Assembly: GCA_034437315.1 (NCBI GenBank)
Contig: DAOTUC010000014.1
Coordinates: 1 to 22,815, forward strand
DNA from: DSAR01 sp034437315
GTDB taxonomy: Bacteria > Chloroflexota > Anaerolineae > B4-G1
Reading direction: 5' to 3'
DNA length: 22,815 bases
The notes below the pieces were generated by a model. That model was not told the origin of the DNA, searched no databases, and saw nothing but the letters and a program-made list of their open reading frames with translations. The first letter of the stretch is position 1; each line of letters begins with the position of its first letter. This document shows, piece after piece, positions 20,361-22,815 of this stretch. A program made the translations under genes and the position numbers.

Positions 20361-22378
20361 TTGATCATCACCTCTTGTAATAACACCAACTCCCCCGCCA
20401 GGTTGCCCGCCGCGTCCAGATAGGAGACGTTGACGACGTCGGGATAGGCGTATAACCCGGCCCATACTTGATAACGGCCGGCGTCCGTGCTGTCGGGTAT
20501 AGGGATGGGAAAGCGACTCAGGACCAAATCGCCCGCTTGCCATTGTGGTGTGGGGAAGGCGGCGCTGTCATACTGACCGCGCAACGCGCCATCCTCCGCC
20601 AACAGGTGGGCGAACAGATGGTAGCGCGCGTCGGGCGGGGGCGGCGTGCGCGCTTGCCAGGCCAGCCACACGGTCAGTTCGCGCTCGGAGAGCGAGGCAG
20701 TGGTTGGCGCGTCGTATCCCAGGAATTCGACCCCGTTGGCGAAAATGAACGCTTCATCGAAGCGGGTCACGTCAGCCAACGCGCCCTCCCGATCGCTTCC
20801 CCGCCGGTGGAAGAGCCGGTAGCGCACGCCATCGGGCAGCTCGACGGTCGGGCCGGGCTGCACGCGCTCCCACGAGGCCAACCGGTCCAGCGTGGGCGCA
20901 AACGCCGCCGCCTCGCCCGCCAGCGGGCCGACCACGTAGACGACGTTCGTCCGATCGGGGATCGGAATCGCCCCGCGGCCGTCGGCGAAGCACCGCGGCC
21001 GGTCGAACAGCAGCGCCTCGAAGACGGCCGGCGTCTCGTGCATCGCCGGGCTGGTCTCCGCGCTGAGCACGACGAAGGCCGTTTCATCGTCAGCAAGCGC
21101 GGGCGGATCGACCAGGCGACGGGCCTCCAACGCGGCAGCCCGCGTGTACTTGAGCGGAATGCCGTGGCCTCCGGTGGAGGGGCGGCGATCCATAAACCAG
21201 AACACCCGCCCGACGACGGCGATTTGCCATGCGCCCAGGATCAGCAAAGCCAGGGTTAAAGCGCTCAACGCCGCCGAGCGCCACCGACCGCGCGGCAGGC
21301 GGTCGAGCAGATCGACCGACAGCAGGCCGACCAGTAAAAACTGCACCGGGTAGAGCAGGTTGAAGTAGAAAGGATGCACCTCAGCGGTGGGTCGGGTCTG
21401 CATCGCGATGGGCGTGGCGAACCAGATCAACATGATCATGAGCGGACGCCGCCGCTCCTCTGGGCCGCGAATGGCCTGCGCCGCCGCGTAGGGTATGGCG
21501 AGCGCCAGCGCACCCATCAGCGCCCAGTTGAGCCGCCACAGGTTGGGCAATCCATCCCGGTAGGCCTGGTGCAGCCCGCCCGCCATGCGCCCCTCGATCT
21601 CGTGGCTGCCCATCATAAAGAAGGCGTAGCGCAGGGCGTCCCACGAAAAATGCCCCTCCCCCCCGGCGTAGTTCAGGAAATCCTGTAGGTTGGGCCATCC
21701 GTTCAGCGCGTCGTGAATTACGTAGGGCGCGAGGGCCAGCGCGAACACGCCCGCGCCCACCAGCAGCGGCTTGAGGGCGACCTGTCGCCGGTAGATGAGC
21801 ATCACGATCAACAGGACGGGGATGAAGGCCAGGCCGCCCAGGTGCAGGCCGATGAGGGCCGCCAGGCTGGCGAACGCGCCCACCAGCGCCCAGCGCCGGC
21901 CGCGCGCAAACGTCGCCATCAGCGAGGCGATGAAGGCAAGGGTGATCAAGGGCAAATTCTGGGCCCAGATCTTGCGCCCATAGATAACAGCCCACGGGCT
22001 GACGGCGAAGAGGAAGGCGGCGATCAGCCCCACTCGCCGGCCGAAATAGGCCCGCCCCAACCCGTAGCAGGCCAGCACGGCCAACCCATTGAGCAAGCCA
22101 GTGAAAAGCACCGCCGCTATCGGATCCGCCCAGAGGCGCAACGGCAGCGCCAGCAGGTACAGCGTCAACGGCAGGTTATCGGTCCCGGTGGACGTATCGA
22201 CGCCGACGACGGGCCGGTAGCCCTCGTGGGCGATGGACAGCGCCAGCCGGGTCACCGTCGCCTCGTCCCGCTTGAAGGGCGTCAACGCCGGCCAGGCCAT
22301 CCGCAGGATCAGCGCCAGGAGGACAATCGCCAGCGCCAGTATCCACGCCGCTCGTTCCCTGTCGAAGGTTTTAGCCAT
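20357..22378 (-). CDS. GT39-like membrane glycosyltransferase (ArnT/PMT fold)
   Basis: A 673-residue protein with about 11-12 membrane helices in its first ~400 residues and a soluble C-terminal part (about 400-673). The first outward loop carries PFKRDEA, with D38/E39 as the likely catalytic acid pair of GT39/GT83-type enzymes, and NLPLTLYLLALPLR and SPWAVIYGRKIWAQNLPL are typical of the fold. These enzymes use polyprenyl-phosphate sugars on the outer face. Substrate unknown; protein or lipid glycosylation are both possible. GGAG lies 7 bases before ATG 22376-22378. It overlaps the MBL gene by 4 bp. Confidence 0.85.
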   Translation of the reverse strand: MAKTFDRERAAWILALAIVLLALILRMAWPALTPFKRDEATVTRLALSIAHEGYRPVVGVDTSTGTDNLPLTLYLLALPLRLWADPIAAVLFTGLLNGLAVLACYGLGRAYFGRRVGLIAAFLFAVSPWAVIYGRKIWAQNLPLITLAFIASLMATFARGRRWALVGAFASLAALIGLHLGGLAFIPVLLIVMLIYRRQVALKPLLVGAGVFALALAPYVIHDALNGWPNLQDFLNYAGGEGHFSWDALRYAFFMMGSHEIEGRMAGGLHQAYRDGLPNLWRLNWALMGALALAIPYAAAQAIRGPEERRRPLMIMLIWFATPIAMQTRPTAEVHPFYFNLLYPVQFLLVGLLSVDLLDRLPRGRWRSAALSALTLALLILGAWQIAVVGRVFWFMDRRPSTGGHGIPLKYTRAAALEARRLVDPPALADDETAFVVLSAETSPAMHETPAVFEALLFDRPRCFADGRGAIPIPDRTNVVYVVGPLAGEAAAFAPTLDRLASWERVQPGPTVELPDGVRYRLFHRRGSDREGALADVTRFDEAFIFANGVEFLGYDAPTTASLSERELTVWLAWQARTPPPPDARYHLFAHLLAEDGALRGQYDSAAFPTPQWQAGDLVLSRFPIPIPDSTDAGRYQVWAGLYAYPDVVNVSYLDAAGNLAGELVLLQEVMIK

Positions 22379-22468
22379 ACTTGCTCCACGCGCTCATCGT
22401 CATCTGGTAGACGTTCTCGGCCTCTCCTCCCGCTGCGCTCCTTAACTAAACTAAGACAGCAGAACAGT

Positions 22469-22474
22469 TTTATA
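22469..22474 (-). promoter_or_regulatory. Candidate -10 box for the glycosyltransferase gene
   Basis: TATAAA on the minus strand at the edge of a TAGAG repeat, about 90 bases upstream of the ATG. No good -35 box (CTGAGC or TGAGCG at 16-17 bp) is present, so confidence is low. Confidence 0.25.
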
Positions 22475-22524
22475 GAGACGATTAAAAATTCGCTCAGAGG
22501 GCCCGCCCCCGGGGCTGATTAAAC
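22473..22524. repeat. TAGAG repeat family, copy 3
   Basis: TAGAGACGATTAAAAATTCG then CTCAGAGGGCCCGCCCCCGG matches copy 2 at 19410 for about 50 bases, including the GC-rich middle. The right end of the family is not seen here; sequence changes into another repeat structure at about 22525. Confidence 0.7.
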
Positions 22525-22525
22525 G

Positions 22526-22677
22526 ATACCCGTGAATGCGTGTCGACTCAATCACCTTATGGGTAGCCAACCCCCGTTGGCCGTTTCTGTGCTAAAACCG
22601 CCCAACAGGGGTTGGGCTCCTACCCAGGAATATATTTCATTCACTCCTACCCAGGAATATATTTCATTCACGGGTAT
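22526..22677. repeat. Nested inverted repeats, MITE-like, non-coding
   Basis: A perfect 13-bp outer repeat, ATACCCGTGAATG (22526-22538), faces CATTCACGGGTAT (22665-22677). Inside, GGGTAG-CCAACCCCCGTTGG (22561-22580) faces a copy at 22602-22625 that carries a few extra bases (AACAGGGGTTGGGCTCCTACCC at its core). The whole is non-coding and hairpin-forming. No transposase is seen. Confidence 0.6.
22617..22670. repeat. 27-bp perfect tandem duplication
   Basis: CTCCTACCCAGGAATATATT followed by TCATTCA occurs twice, back to back, at 22617-22643 and 22644-22670. The first seven bases of each unit repeat the end of the inverted-repeat arm at 22602-22625, so the duplication looks like slippage or unequal exchange inside the element. 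Only two units; not a CRISPR. Confidence 0.9.
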
Positions 22678-22714
22678 TGGGCTTAAACCTGGAGTTTTCC
22701 AGTCAATCGTCATT

Positions 22715-22814
22715 AGAATTCGGAAGTCTCAAAAGGTGCATTGAACAACCGATTTTGACGTGATAGTCAATCAACTTTGCCTCCGAGATACTCGACGGAA
22801 GACTTCCGAATTCT
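22715..22814. repeat. 15-bp perfect inverted repeat bounding 100 bp at the window end
   Basis: AGAATTCGGAAGTCT (22715-22729) and its exact complement AGACTTCCGAATTCT (22800-22814) bound 70 bp of unpaired, AT-richer sequence. It could be a MITE, the ends of a small IS remnant or a large hairpin. The window ends one base later, so outer flanks are not visible. The rest of 22379-22815 holds no gene I can support. Confidence 0.65.
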
Positions 22815-22815
22815 T

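Noticed and set aside
22617..22670. Possible CRISPR from the 27-bp repeat
   Set aside because: Only two units, directly adjacent with no spacer, and no cas genes nearby.
22532..22744. Open frame of 70 codons with a repeated nonapeptide
   Set aside because: The repeated peptide PTQEYISFT is just the translation of the 27-bp tandem DNA repeat in a non-coding element.

Overview
The window is high-GC DNA, densely packed with genes on both strands. No marker gene fixes the taxonomy. The gene mix suggests a free-living Gram-positive-type or monoderm-like bacterium, and I lean towards Chloroflexota (Anaerolineae or a relative). Pointers are an LCP cell-wall protein, an exonuclease-DinG fusion helicase, a DRG/TGS GTPase, a K+-independent H+-pyrophosphatase and many short intergenic repeats. 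This is inference from style, not proof.

Layout. Positions 1-4023 (+): the 3' part of an LCP (LytR-CpsA-Psr) gene, an M24 Xaa-Pro peptidase, a uracil-DNA-glycosylase-superfamily protein and a Gfo/Idh/MocA oxidoreductase. Positions 4173-10386 (-): a compact operon dinG (exonuclease-helicase), ridA, and a RecQ-type helicase with an unusual alpha-helical, TPR-like N-terminal extension. A good sigma70-type promoter precedes dinG. Positions 10461-11174: a scar made of an inverted-repeat (MITE-like) element, a moxR fragment missing its Walker A half, and directly after it, in another frame, the tail of a DUF4129-type protein. Positions 11222-12152 (+): a MntA/HepT (MNT/HEPN) toxin-antitoxin pair. 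Positions 12153-12508: a gene-free stretch with several strong hairpins ending in two intrinsic terminators, a candidate structured RNA or leader. Positions 12509-15337 (+): a four-gene operon for a YedE-type membrane transporter, a TusA/YedF-like carrier, a class V aminotransferase (cysteine desulfurase or selenocysteine lyase type) and a DUF3343 Se/S-carrier-like protein. This set is associated with selenium (or reactive sulfur) handling. Positions 15446-16432 (+): a DRG-like GTPase with a TGS domain. Positions 16535-19386 (-): an unrecognised 254-residue protein followed by hppA. Positions 19512-22378 (-): a GT39-like membrane glycosyltransferase overlapping a COG1237-type metallo-beta-lactamase-fold protein. 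Positions 22379-22815: no gene, but several nested repeats.

Two genome-resident repeat families recur inside the window. One begins TAGAGAC..TTAAAAAATTCGCTC and occurs at 16488-16538 (reversed), 19410-19514 and 22473-22524; in two of these the stop codon of a minus-strand gene lies inside the element. The other, built of GCGAATCAGCGA/AATGAGCGAATG units, occurs at 1113-1149 and, inverted, at 13905-13936. The items most worth follow-up are the structured RNA candidate before the selenium-type operon, the TAGAG repeat family, the moxR/DUF4129 deletion scar, and the TPR-RecQ fusion.
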